11,684 nt of DNA from RGIG5579 sp045531235 (GTDB taxonomy: Bacteria; Bacillota; Clostridia; Oscillospirales; SIG627). Position numbers and translations under genes: made by a program. The stretch covers positions 1 through 11,684 of the forward strand of contig JAZSDQ010000010.1 in assembly GCA_045531235.1 (NCBI GenBank), written 5' to 3'. Below are positions 1 to 8,316 of the stretch, piece by piece (positions within the stretch are counted from its first letter, which is position 1; the number at the start of each line of letters is the position of its first letter). A model generated the notes under the pieces. The model was not told the DNA's origin. It was given only the letters and a program-made list of their open reading frames with translations, and did not search any database.

Positions 1-993
1 TATACTGCAGTGTGCACCATGCCGAATTTGAACCCCGTTCCCGACAGTTTACCACATTTAAAAGAACAGCTCGATCTTATCAGCAGCGGCGCGAAAATTA
101 AAGTTGCTCCTTACGGTGCCATCACGGTTGGCGAAAAAGGAGAGATACTTTCCGATATGGAAGGTATGGCTCCCGATGTTATTGCTTTTTCTGATGACGG
201 CAGAGGAGTCCAGTCTGATGAGCTGATGGAAGAAGCGATGAAGAAGGCAAAAAGCCTTGGAAAAATGATCGTTGCTCATTGCGAAGTCAATAGCCTTTTA
301 AACGGCGGCTATATTCACGACGGTGAATATGCCAGAGCAAACGGACACCGCGGTATTTCATCCGCAAGTGAATACGAACAGATCCGTCGCGACCTGAAGC
401 TTTGCTCAAAGATCGGCGTGCCGTATCACGTATGCCACATTTCTACCAAAGAAAGCGTCGCACTCATACGTGAAGCAAAAAAAGCCGGTGTTGATGTTAC
501 TTGTGAGACCGCGCCTCACTATCTTGTGCTGGATGACAGCGATCTAAGGGAAGAAGGACGATTTAAAATGAATCCTCCTCTCCGTTCTGCTGCTGATCGG
601 GAAGCGCTTGTTGAGGGTGTTGTGGACGGTACCATCGATATGATTGCAACAGACCATGCGCCACACTCTGCCGAAGAAAAAGCAAAAGGATTGAAAGACA
701 GCGCTTTCGGCATCGTAGGTATTGAAACCGCATTCCCGGTTCTTTACACCTACCTTGTGAAAAAAAGAATCATTGATCTTTACGATGTTGTTCGTCTTCT
801 TTCGGAGAATCCGAGAAAGCGCTTTGGTCTTCCTGCGGGGGATGATGTGACTTTTTGGGATCTGGACGAAAAATTCATCGTTCGTTCCGCGGACTTTCTT
901 TCCAAGGGCAAGGCCACTCCTTTTGAGGGAGTCGAGCTTTACGGCACTTGTCTTCTCACAATTCACAACGGAAAAACGGTTTATCAAAAATAA
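1..993 (+). CDS. pyrC: Dihydroorotase, class I (5'-truncated by window edge)
   Basis: Dihydroorotase catalyses the reversible cyclisation of N-carbamoyl-L-aspartate to dihydroorotate, the third step of UMP synthesis, in the cytosol. The frame is open from base 1 (Tyr-Thr-Ala-Val-Cys-Thr-Met-Pro-Asn), so the GTG at 10 is internal and the gene starts outside the window. About 85-90 N-terminal residues, including the HxHxR metal motif, are missing, judged from a usual length of about 420 residues. Visible landmarks in order are MPNLNPVPD, the SDDG aspartate region, VAHCE, VCHISTKES, KMNPPLR, the catalytic TDHAPH (nt 649-666) and FGIVGIETAFP. These are typical of the class I (PyrC/AllB-like) amidohydrolase family. 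Allantoinase or hydantoinase is an alternative family reading, but the pyr operon context makes dihydroorotase nearly certain. It ends 39 bp before carB. Confidence 0.95.
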   Translation, partial: YTAVCTMPNLNPVPDSLPHLKEQLDLISSGAKIKVAPYGAITVGEKGEILSDMEGMAPDVIAFSDDGRGVQSDELMEEAMKKAKSLGKMIVAHCEVNSLLNGGYIHDGEYARANGHRGISSASEYEQIRRDLKLCSKIGVPYHVCHISTKESVALIREAKKAGVDVTCETAPHYLVLDDSDLREEGRFKMNPPLRSAADREALVEGVVDGTIDMIATDHAPHSAEEKAKGLKDSAFGIVGIETAFPVLYTYLVKKRIIDLYDVVRLLSENPRKRFGLPAGDDVTFWDLDEKFIVRSADFLSKGKATPFEGVELYGTCLLTIHNGKTVYQK

Positions 994-1032
994 AGAACTA
1001 CCAACGGATCTATAAGTTCAGGAGGAATTAAA

Positions 1033-4000
1033 ATGGCAAAACGCAGTGATTTGAAAAAAATTCTTATTATCGGTTCCGGCCCCATCGTTATCGGTCAGGC
1101 GGCGGAATTTGACTATGCGGGCACACAGGCATGCCTTGCTCTGAAGGAGGAAGGATATGAAGTTGTTCTTTGCAACTCCAATCCCGCAACGATTATGACG
1201 GATACCTCCATTGCCGATAAGGTATATATGGAGCCCTTGACATTGGAATATATTGCCAAGATCCTCCGCTACGAGCGTCCTGACGCTATTCTCCCCGGAA
1301 TCGGCGGACAGACCGGCCTTAACCTTGCAATGCAGCTGGAGAAAAAAGGCATTTTGAAAGAATGCGGTGTTGAACTTCTTGGTACCAGCAGCGAAAGTAT
1401 TGAGAGGGCAGAGGACCGCGAATTGTTCAAGGAACTTTGTCAGTCCATCGGCGAACCTACCATTCCTTCTGAAATTACTTATAGTCTGGAAGAAGCTCGC
1501 GAGGCAGCCGATCGTATCGGTTACCCCGTTGTTCTCCGTCCTGCATTTACTCTTGGTGGTACCGGCGGTGGTTTTGCATACAATGAAAACGATCTCATTG
1601 AAATCGGCATCAATGCGTTTAAACTCTCTCCTGTTCATCAGGTACTCATTGAAAAGAGCGTGAAGGGCTATAAAGAAATTGAGTTTGAAGTTATGCGTGA
1701 CTCCAATGACCACGCCATTACTATCTGCGGTATGGAAAACGTGGATCCCGTTGGTGTTCATACCGGTGACTCTTTTGTAGTTGCGCCTATTATGACTCTC
1801 AACGACCACGATTTGAAAATGCTCAATGACAGCGCTATCAAGATCATTCGTGAATTGAAGATCGAGGGCGGTTGCAACGTTCAGTTTGCTCTTAACCCCG
1901 AAAGCAGCGAATACTTTCTCATTGAGGTTAACCCCCGCGTTTCTCGATCTTCTGCTTTGGCATCCAAGGCAAGTGGCTATCCCATTGCCCGTGTAACGGC
2001 AAAGATCGCAGTAGGTATGGCGCTGGAGGAAATTGCTATTGCCAATACCACGGCAGCTTTTGAACCCAGCCTTGATTATGTGATCGCAAAGCTTCCCAGA
2101 TTCCCCTTTGATAAGTTTGCAAGCGCTCCCAATACTCTCGGCACCCAGATGAAGGCGACCGGTGAGGTTATGGGCATCGGTTCCAATTTGGAGGAGTGCT
2201 TCCTGAAATCCGTCCGTTCTCTTGAGATCGGCGCAATGCATATTACTCTTCCCAAGTTTGAAGCAATGGATCTTGATGCTTTGAAGACATACCTTGCAGA
2301 ATTCAAAGACGATACTATCTTCTGCGTCGCTGAATTGCTGCGTCGCGGCGTTACTGTGGATGAACTCCACGGAACCACAAAGATCACTTCTTACTTCCTG
2401 GAAGCGGTGAAGAATATCGTAGCTATGGAAGAAAAGCTGAAGGCCAATCCCTTTGACGAAGCTGTTCTTTTGGAAGCGAAGAAGATGGGCTTCTGTGATG
2501 CCTTCATTGCAAAGCTTTGGAAAGTAAAAGAAATTGAGATTTATAATCTTAGAAAAGAAAAGAAAATGTTCCCTGTATACCGTATGGTAGATACCTGCCA
2601 CACCGGTGCATATATCCCTTATTTTTACTCTTCATATACCGGAGAAAACGCATCTCGCCTGACGGATCGCAAAAAGATCATTGTTCTTGGCGCAGGTCCC
2701 ATCCGTATTGGTCAGGGCGTAGAATTTGACTATTCTACCGTTCATGCCGTTACTACCATTAAGAAATGCGGCTACGAAGCTATTATCATTAATAATAATC
2801 CCGAAACCGTGTCTACTGACTATACCACTGCCGATAAACTCTATTTTGAGCCTTTGACTCCCGAAGATGTTATGAACATCATCGAGTTTGAAAAGCCTGA
2901 GGGCGTTATTGCTTCTCTTGGTGGCCAGACTGCCATCAATCTTGCTGAGCCTTTGATGCAGCGCGGCGTAAAGATTATCGGTACCGACTGTGCAGCGATT
3001 GAGCGTGCTGAGAACCGCGACAGCTTTGAAAAAGTTCTTTATAGTTTGGATATTCCTCAGCCTAAGGGAAGGGCTGTTACCAAAATTGAAGACGGCCTTG
3101 CAGCAGCTGCAGAGATCGGTTATCCCGTGCTTGTGCGTCCCAGCTTTGTGCTTGGCGGCAGAGCAATGCAGATCGTAGGTAACGAGGATCAGCTCCGCCA
3201 CTATTTGAAAACTGCAGTTGAAATTGATGAAGATAAGCCTGTTCTGGTTGATAAATACATTCAGGGCAAGGAAGTGGAAGTGGATGCCATCTGCGACGGC
3301 AGAAACGTATTCGTTCCCGGTATTATGGAGCTTGTTGAGCGCACCGGTGTTCATAGCGGTGACTCCATCAGCGTTTATCCCACCTTTAGTATTTCCGACC
3401 GTGTAAAAGGCATCATTCTCCAGTATGCTAAGAAGCTTGGTCTCGGCATCGGCATCGTTGGACTTTATAACATTCAGTTCATCGTTAACGAAAATGATGA
3501 AGTATTTGTCATTGAAGTAAACCCCCGTTCTTCCAGAACCGTTCCTTTCCTTTCCAAGGCAACAGGTTTTAGCCTTGCGGATATTGCTACAGAAGCCATT
3601 CTCGGCAAGAGCCTGAAAGAACAGGGCATCTTTGACATTTATCCAGATGAGAAGGACCGCTGGTATGTAAAGGTTCCCGTTTTCTCCTTCAGCAAGATCC
3701 GCGGTCTGGATGCATACCTTTCTCCCGAAATGAAGTCTACCGGTGAGGCGATCGGCTACGACGATAAGCTGAACCGCGCACTTTATAAGGCGCTGCAAGC
3801 GAGTGGCACCCGGCTTCAGAATTACGGTACGGTCCTTGCTACCATTGCCGATAAGGATAAGGAAGAAGCACTTCCCTTGATCCGTCGTTTCTATAACCTC
3901 GGATTTAACATTGAAGCAACTTCCGGTACTGCTAAGTTCCTGAAGGAAAACGGAATCCGCACCCGTGTGCTGAAGAAGATTACCGACGGTAGCATGGAAA

Positions 4001-4206
4001 TTCCCGATGCGCTCCGCCAGGGCCATATCGCTTACGTTATCAATACCCGTGATATCGGCGATACCAATCAGCTGAATGACGGTTCTCAGATCCGTTCTTA
4101 TGCAACGGAAAACAATGTGACGATTTTTACAGCTCTCGATACCGTTCGTGTTCTTCTCGATGTATTGGAAGAAACTACGTTGACCATTTCTACCATTGAT
4201 GCCTAA
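1033..4206 (+). CDS. carB: Carbamoyl-phosphate synthase, large subunit
   Basis: The 1057-residue protein makes carbamoyl phosphate from bicarbonate, ammonia and two ATP. It normally works with the glutaminase subunit CarA, which tunnels the ammonia. The two duplicated halves are clear. The first has IGSGPIVIGQAAEFDYAG near residue 14, GGTGGGF, and the ATP-grasp signature IEVNPRVSRSSAL. An oligomerisation domain follows. The second half begins near residue 550 (LGAGPIRIGQGVEFDYS) and repeats the ATP-grasp signature as IEVNPRSSRTVPF. The C-terminal MGS-like domain has T963 and T966 (ATSGTA), K982 and N1004, which match positions that bind allosteric nucleotide in the E. coli enzyme, so UMP feedback is plausible (inference). 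The start is an ATG preceded by AGGAGG (1020-1025) at 7 nt. Length is normal. carA is absent between pyrC and carB and must lie upstream or elsewhere. Confidence 0.98.
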   Translation: MAKRSDLKKILIIGSGPIVIGQAAEFDYAGTQACLALKEEGYEVVLCNSNPATIMTDTSIADKVYMEPLTLEYIAKILRYERPDAILPGIGGQTGLNLAMQLEKKGILKECGVELLGTSSESIERAEDRELFKELCQSIGEPTIPSEITYSLEEAREAADRIGYPVVLRPAFTLGGTGGGFAYNENDLIEIGINAFKLSPVHQVLIEKSVKGYKEIEFEVMRDSNDHAITICGMENVDPVGVHTGDSFVVAPIMTLNDHDLKMLNDSAIKIIRELKIEGGCNVQFALNPESSEYFLIEVNPRVSRSSALASKASGYPIARVTAKIAVGMALEEIAIANTTAAFEPSLDYVIAKLPRFPFDKFASAPNTLGTQMKATGEVMGIGSNLEECFLKSVRSLEIGAMHITLPKFEAMDLDALKTYLAEFKDDTIFCVAELLRRGVTVDELHGTTKITSYFLEAVKNIVAMEEKLKANPFDEAVLLEAKKMGFCDAFIAKLWKVKEIEIYNLRKEKKMFPVYRMVDTCHTGAYIPYFYSSYTGENASRLTDRKKIIVLGAGPIRIGQGVEFDYSTVHAVTTIKKCGYEAIIINNNPETVSTDYTTADKLYFEPLTPEDVMNIIEFEKPEGVIASLGGQTAINLAEPLMQRGVKIIGTDCAAIERAENRDSFEKVLYSLDIPQPKGRAVTKIEDGLAAAAEIGYPVLVRPSFVLGGRAMQIVGNEDQLRHYLKTAVEIDEDKPVLVDKYIQGKEVEVDAICDGRNVFVPGIMELVERTGVHSGDSISVYPTFSISDRVKGIILQYAKKLGLGIGIVGLYNIQFIVNENDEVFVIEVNPRSSRTVPFLSKATGFSLADIATEAILGKSLKEQGIFDIYPDEKDRWYVKVPVFSFSKIRGLDAYLSPEMKSTGEAIGYDDKLNRALYKALQASGTRLQNYGTVLATIADKDKEEALPLIRRFYNLGFNIEATSGTAKFLKENGIRTRVLKKITDGSMEIPDALRQGHIAYVINTRDIGDTNQLNDGSQIRSYATENNVTIFTALDTVRVLLDVLEETTLTISTIDA

Positions 4207-4216
4207 AGAGGAAACT

Positions 4217-4954
4217 ATGAAGCAAGGATTTTTTACGGTTGAAGAAAATCGACCACTGACTTCAAATGTGTATCTGATGCGCCTGAAAGGTGATGTTTCC
4301 CATATTACCGCCTCAGGACAGTTTGTCAACATCAAGCTTGACGGCCTCTTTTTAAGACGCCCCATCTCTGTTTGCGACGTAGAAGGGGATGTCCTTACCA
4401 TTCTTTACAAGGTGGTAGGTGTGGGTACTGAAAAAATGAGCAAAATGTCGGCATGGGAGAGCCTCGATGTTCTCACCGGCCTTGGAAACGGCTATGATAT
4501 AACCGTTTCCGGCGATGCACCTTTGCTTCTTGGCGGCGGTGTTGGTGTTCCCCCTATGTACCTTTTGGCGAAAAAGCTTTTGGCAGAAAAGAAAAAGGTA
4601 ACCGTTATTCTCGGCTTTAATACCAAAGACGAGGTTTTTTACGAGAATGAATTTCGTGCTCTTGGTGCAGATGTTACCGTAACTACCGTTGACGGAAGCT
4701 ACGGTACGAAAGGCTTCGTAACCGATGTGATGAAAGACCTTTCTTATACTTATTTTTATACCTGCGGTCCCGAACCGATGCTGAAAGCTGTTTACCACGC
4801 TTCTCAAAGCTCCGGTCAGTTTAGCTTTGAAGAGAGAATGGGCTGTGGTTTTGGTGCTTGTATGGGTTGCTCCTGCAAGACCGTAACGGGATATAAAAGA
4901 ATCTGTAAGGACGGTCCCGTCCTTCAAAAGGAGGAGATCCTATGGGAGAAATGA
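4217..4954 (+). CDS. pyrK: Dihydroorotate dehydrogenase B, electron-transfer subunit
   Basis: PyrK is the FAD/[2Fe-2S] subunit that passes electrons from dihydroorotate, oxidised at PyrD, to NAD+. It is 245 residues with a ferredoxin-reductase fold. The N-terminal barrel has RRPISV (residues 47-52) for FAD. A glycine-rich LLGGGVGVPPMYLL stretch (about 104-117) belongs to the nucleotide domain, followed by TCGPEPML. The C-terminal cluster ligands are C210, C215, C218 and C230 (C-x4-C-x2-C-x11-C); C220 is an extra cysteine. I chose ATG 4217, which has GAGGA just upstream (4208-4212), lies 10 bp after the carB stop, and gives the usual MKxGxF-like N terminus. In-frame TTG 4196 and ATG 4199 would overlap carB and are less likely. 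The last 13 bases overlap pyrD, which suggests coupled translation of the two subunits. Confidence 0.95.
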   Translation: MKQGFFTVEENRPLTSNVYLMRLKGDVSHITASGQFVNIKLDGLFLRRPISVCDVEGDVLTILYKVVGVGTEKMSKMSAWESLDVLTGLGNGYDITVSGDAPLLLGGGVGVPPMYLLAKKLLAEKKKVTVILGFNTKDEVFYENEFRALGADVTVTTVDGSYGTKGFVTDVMKDLSYTYFYTCGPEPMLKAVYHASQSSGQFSFEERMGCGFGACMGCSCKTVTGYKRICKDGPVLQKEEILWEK

Positions 4955-5853
4955 AAGTAAATCTTTGTGGGATCACCCTGGATAACCCTGTAATCCCCGC
5001 CAGTGGCACTTTTGGCTACGGTTATGAGTTTGCAGAACTTTACGATATTAATGTATTGGGTACCTTTTCTTTTAAAGGTACTACCAAGGAGCCCCGCTTT
5101 GGGAATCCTACTCCCCGTATTGCTGAATGTACAGCGGGCATGATCAATGCTGTAGGGTTACAGAATCCCGGCGTTGAAAAAGTAATCAGCGAAGAATTGC
5201 CTAAACTCAAAAAATGCTTTTCCAAAAAGGTAATGGCAAATGTCAGCGGATTTTCCGTTGCAGATTATGCCTATACCTGTGAAAAGTTAGATGCTGAAGA
5301 GCAGGTCGGCTGGCTTGAAGTCAATGTCAGCTGCCCCAACGTTCACGGCGGCGGTATGAGCTTTGGTACTCAGCCGGAAGCTGCAGCTGAAGTAACTCGC
5401 GCAGTAAAAAAAGTAACGAAGAAGCCTGTTATCATTAAGCTTTCTCCCAATGTAACGGATATTGTATCTATTGCCAAAGCTTGTGAAGATGCAGGTGCTG
5501 ACGGTATCAGCCTTATCAATACGCTTCTTGGTATGCGCATTGACTTGAGAAGAAGAAAGCCTGTGATTGCCAATACAATGGGCGGCTTTTCGGGAAGCGC
5601 GATTTTCCCTGTAGCCCTTCGTATGGTATATCAGGTCGCAGGCGCCGTTTCAGTTCCCGTCATCGGCATGGGCGGTGTGTCCACCGCGGAAGACGTTGTT
5701 GAAATGATGCTTGCAGGCGCTACCTGCGTTGAGGTTGGCGCTGCAAATTTGATCGACCCTTATGCATCAAAAAATATAGTAGAAGATTTGCCCCGTGTTA
5801 TGAAAGAATACGGAATTCAATCACTTCAAGAGATTATAGGAGGAGCAAGATAA
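4942..5853 (+). CDS. pyrD: Dihydroorotate dehydrogenase B (NAD+), catalytic subunit
   Basis: This 303-residue FMN-dependent TIM barrel oxidises dihydroorotate to orotate and passes electrons through PyrK to NAD+. Class 1B is shown by the adjacent pyrK and by the catalytic-base cysteine C131 in NVSCPNVHGGG; class 2 enzymes use serine there. Other landmarks are NPVIPASGTFGYG at the N terminus, NAVGLQNPG (residues 69-77), the substrate loop INT (192-194), GGFSGSAIFPVALR (214-227), and the FMN-phosphate region GMGGVSTAED with EVGAAN. The ATG at 4942 lies 7 nt after a strong AGGAGG (4929-4934). ATG 4951 would form an ATGA overlap with the pyrK stop but sits 16 nt from that site, so 4942 is preferred. 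The enzyme is quinone-independent, which fits an anaerobe. Confidence 0.97.
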   Translation: MGEMKVNLCGITLDNPVIPASGTFGYGYEFAELYDINVLGTFSFKGTTKEPRFGNPTPRIAECTAGMINAVGLQNPGVEKVISEELPKLKKCFSKKVMANVSGFSVADYAYTCEKLDAEEQVGWLEVNVSCPNVHGGGMSFGTQPEAAAEVTRAVKKVTKKPVIIKLSPNVTDIVSIAKACEDAGADGISLINTLLGMRIDLRRRKPVIANTMGGFSGSAIFPVALRMVYQVAGAVSVPVIGMGGVSTAEDVVEMMLAGATCVEVGAANLIDPYASKNIVEDLPRVMKEYGIQSLQEIIGGAR

Positions 5854-6551
5854 TGGGTAAGGACGTAATTGTAGCTTGTGATTTTGCAAGCGCAGAAGAG
5901 GTATTTCGCTTTTTGGATCGCTTCACCGGAAGAAAACCTTTCGTGAAGATCGGTATGGAGCTTTTTTATGCAGAAGGCCCTCAGATCGTTCGTGAAATCA
6001 AAGCCCGCGGACACAAGATCTTCTTGGATCTGAAGTCCCACGATATTCCCAATACCGTAAAAAAGTGTATGGCTGTACTTTCCGGCCTTGACGTTGACCT
6101 TTGCAATCTCCATGCAAGCGGTACTGTTCGTATGATGGAAGCAGCTTTGGAAGGTCTTACTCGTCCCGACGGAACAAGACCTCTTCTCATTGCTGTTACT
6201 CAGCTCACTTCTACCGATCAGGAAAGCATGGAGAATGACCTTCTCATTCATGAGCCTATTGATCAGGTAGTTCTTCACTATGCAAAGAATGCAAAGAAAG
6301 CAGGACTTGACGGCGTTGTTTGCTCTCCCTTGGAAGCAGGCAAAGTGCACGATGCTTGCGGCAAGAATTTTTTGACCGTAACTCCCGGCGTTCGTTTTGC
6401 TGATGGCGATGTTGGTGATCAGAAGAGAGTTATGACTCCCGCAGAAGCAAAGAAGATCGGGTCCGACTATATCGTTGTTGGTCGTCCCATCACCGCTGCC
6501 GCCGATCCCATTGCAGCCTACGAGCGTTGCATTGCAGAGTTTTGCGACTGA
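5853..6551 (+). CDS. pyrF: Orotidine 5'-phosphate decarboxylase
   Basis: The enzyme decarboxylates OMP to UMP, the last step of de novo UMP synthesis. At 232 residues it has the size of group 1 bacterial enzymes. The catalytic tetrad region is complete: K32 in FVKIGMELF, and D59, K61 and D64 in DLKSHDIPNT. TPGVR (near residue 176) and the phosphate-binding VGRPIT segment near the C terminus are also present. The ATG overlaps the last base of the pyrD stop (TAATG) and follows AGGAGGAG at 5838-5845, so it is probably read by ribosomes finishing pyrD. No missing residues or unusual insertions were seen. Confidence 0.97.
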   Translation: MGKDVIVACDFASAEEVFRFLDRFTGRKPFVKIGMELFYAEGPQIVREIKARGHKIFLDLKSHDIPNTVKKCMAVLSGLDVDLCNLHASGTVRMMEAALEGLTRPDGTRPLLIAVTQLTSTDQESMENDLLIHEPIDQVVLHYAKNAKKAGLDGVVCSPLEAGKVHDACGKNFLTVTPGVRFADGDVGDQKRVMTPAEAKKIGSDYIVVGRPITAAADPIAAYERCIAEFCD

Positions 6552-6568
6552 GAAAAGGAGTAAGTAAT

Positions 6569-7225
6569 ATGGAAAGCTATAAGAGAGAGTTTATTCAGTT
6601 CCTGCAGGATGCAGGAGTTTTGAAGTTCGGTGATTTTACTGCAAAATCCGGAAGAAAAATCCCTTACTTTGTCAATGCCGGTATGATCAAGACCGGTGAT
6701 CAGATCACCAAAATGGGCGAATTTTACGCCAAGGCATATTTTGATAAGCTTGGCAAGAAGGCGTCCGTCCTTTACGGTCCTGCTTACAAGGGAATCTCCC
6801 TTTCTATTTCTGCAGCCGTTGCTCTTTCCAAGAACGGACTGAATGTTCCTTTCTTCTTTAACCGTAAAGAAGTAAAAGATCACGGCGAAGGCGGCGTTTT
6901 TGTGGGTTATGTACCCCAGGAAGGCGAAGAGATCGTCATTATTGAAGACGTGATTACCGCAGGTACCGCCATTCGTGAATCTATGGAAATCCTGAAGCAT
7001 CTGGAAGGCACCAAGGTGATTGCCACGTTCATTATGGTTGACCGCAAGGAAAAAGGCCAGGGTGAAAAGGGTGCAATGCAGGAGATCGAGGAGCAGTTTG
7101 GTTTCCCCGTATATTCTGTTGTTGATGTGTACGATATTATCGAGTATTTGGAAGAAGATGAGGCAAACGCTGAAAACGTTGCCCGCATTAAAAATTACCT
7201 TGCAGTCAACGGAGCAAAGGCATGA
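6569..7225 (+). CDS. pyrE: Orotate phosphoribosyltransferase
   Basis: PyrE transfers phosphoribose from PRPP to orotate to form OMP, which PyrF then decarboxylates. The protein is 218 residues. An orotate/PRPP-contacting TAKSGRKIPYFVNAG segment sits near residues 24-38, YGPAYKGI near 69-76, FNRKEVKDHGEGG forms the catalytic loop with its lysine and histidine, and VIIEDVITAGTAIRE is the PRPP-binding signature. I chose ATG 6569, 8 nt after AAAGGAG (6554-6560) and 17 bp after the pyrF stop. The upstream in-frame ATG at 6527 lies inside pyrF and would add 14 residues unlike the family. The stop overlaps the pyrB start in an ATGA arrangement. Confidence 0.96.
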   Translation: MESYKREFIQFLQDAGVLKFGDFTAKSGRKIPYFVNAGMIKTGDQITKMGEFYAKAYFDKLGKKASVLYGPAYKGISLSISAAVALSKNGLNVPFFFNRKEVKDHGEGGVFVGYVPQEGEEIVIIEDVITAGTAIRESMEILKHLEGTKVIATFIMVDRKEKGQGEKGAMQEIEEQFGFPVYSVVDVYDIIEYLEEDEANAENVARIKNYLAVNGAKA

Positions 7226-8316
7226 GAAGTCTTATTGATATCACCGATTTTTCCGTGGAAGAGGTAGATGCATTGATTCACACAGCGTGTGATATCAGTG
7301 AAAATCCTCAGGAATATGCCAGCCGTTGCCAAGGAAAAAAGCTTGCAACTTTGTTTTTTGAGCCTTCCACGAGAACCCGTCTTAGTTTTGAAGCAGCTAT
7401 GATGGAGCTTGGAGGCAATGTCATCGGCTTTTCTGAAGCATCCAGCTCGTCTGCATCGAAAGGCGAAAGCATCGCTGATACTGCTAGAGTGATCAGTTGT
7501 TATGCCGATATCATCGCAATGCGTCATCCTTATGAGGGCGCTCCTTATGTTGCATCGAAGAATGCAGGAGTTCCCGTCATCAATGCTGGTGACGGCGGAC
7601 ACGCGCACCCCACCCAAACGCTGACCGATCTTTTGACGATCTACCGCGAAAAGGGAAGATTGAATCAGCTTACTATCGGTTTCTGCGGCGATTTGAAATA
7701 CGGCAGAACGGTACATTCTTTGATTTCCGCGTTGCAAAGATATGAGGATATCAAAATCGTACTTATTTCCCCGGAAGAATTGAAGCTTCCCGGTTATATC
7801 AAAAACGGTGTTTTGATCAATAACAATATGCCGTTTACCGAAACCGCAGATCTTGACAGTGTGATAGGAGATCTTGATATTCTCTATATGACCCGTGTTC
7901 AAAGAGAGCGTTTTGATGATATGGCAACCTACGAACGAGTGAAAGACAGCTACGTTCTTACCGCTGAGAAAATGAAGGCGGCAAAAAGCGATATGTGTGT
8001 TCTTCACCCGTTGCCCAGAGTGAATGAAATTAGCGTAGAAGTAGATTTGGATCCCAGAGCTTGCTATTTCAGACAGGTTCTCAATGGAAAACTCATTCGC
8101 ATGGCGTTGATCCTGAAACTATTGGATCCGGAATCTCTTTCCTTTGTTTCCAAGGAAGTGGAAACGGTGGATGACTTTGTTTGTCAAAATCCCAAGTGTA
8201 TTTCCGCCATTGAACAAGAACTTAGCCACAAGTTCCGCGCTGTGGATCCTGAACACGGTATTTACCGTTGTTTGTATTGTGAAAAGAAAGCAGATTTAAA
8301 TAAGGAGAAAAAGTAA
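7222..8316 (+). CDS. pyrB: Aspartate carbamoyltransferase with fused PyrI-type zinc module
   Basis: PyrB joins carbamoyl phosphate and aspartate to give N-carbamoylaspartate, the committed pyrimidine step. Residues 1 to about 305 are a complete catalytic chain. They include STRTR (49-53), the K80 loop SASKGES, R101 in RHP, HPTQ (129-132), R162 in YGRT, R225 and Q227 in TRVQRERF, and HPLPRVNE (262-269). The remaining roughly 55 residues carry C321, C326, C350 and C353. This C-x4-C-x23-C-x2-C spacing equals that of the zinc site of the E. coli regulatory chain PyrI (Cys 109, 114, 138, 141). The nucleotide-binding allosteric domain of PyrI is absent, so CTP/ATP control through that domain is not expected (inference). 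The start forms an ATGA overlap with pyrE; GGAG is at 7210-7213. The stop overlaps the guaB start by one base. Confidence 0.96.
   Translation: MRSLIDITDFSVEEVDALIHTACDISENPQEYASRCQGKKLATLFFEPSTRTRLSFEAAMMELGGNVIGFSEASSSSASKGESIADTARVISCYADIIAMRHPYEGAPYVASKNAGVPVINAGDGGHAHPTQTLTDLLTIYREKGRLNQLTIGFCGDLKYGRTVHSLISALQRYEDIKIVLISPEELKLPGYIKNGVLINNNMPFTETADLDSVIGDLDILYMTRVQRERFDDMATYERVKDSYVLTAEKMKAAKSDMCVLHPLPRVNEISVEVDLDPRACYFRQVLNGKLIRMALILKLLDPESLSFVSKEVETVDDFVCQNPKCISAIEQELSHKFRAVDPEHGIYRCLYCEKKADLNKEKK

Noticed and set aside
4196..4216. Upstream TTG 4196 or ATG 4199 start for pyrK
   Set aside because: Both overlap the end of carB and would add residues before the family-like MKQGFF start, which has its own GAGGA site.
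1018..4401. Two very long minus-strand open frames opposite carB (1018-2601 and 2632-4401)
   Set aside because: They are antisense shadows of a fully conserved carB. Their translations show no family motifs, and they have no convincing ribosome sites or gene context.
6527..6568. Upstream ATG 6527 start for pyrE
   Set aside because: It lies inside pyrF and adds a 14-residue tail unlike the family. ATG 6569 has a good AAAGGAG at 8 nt.
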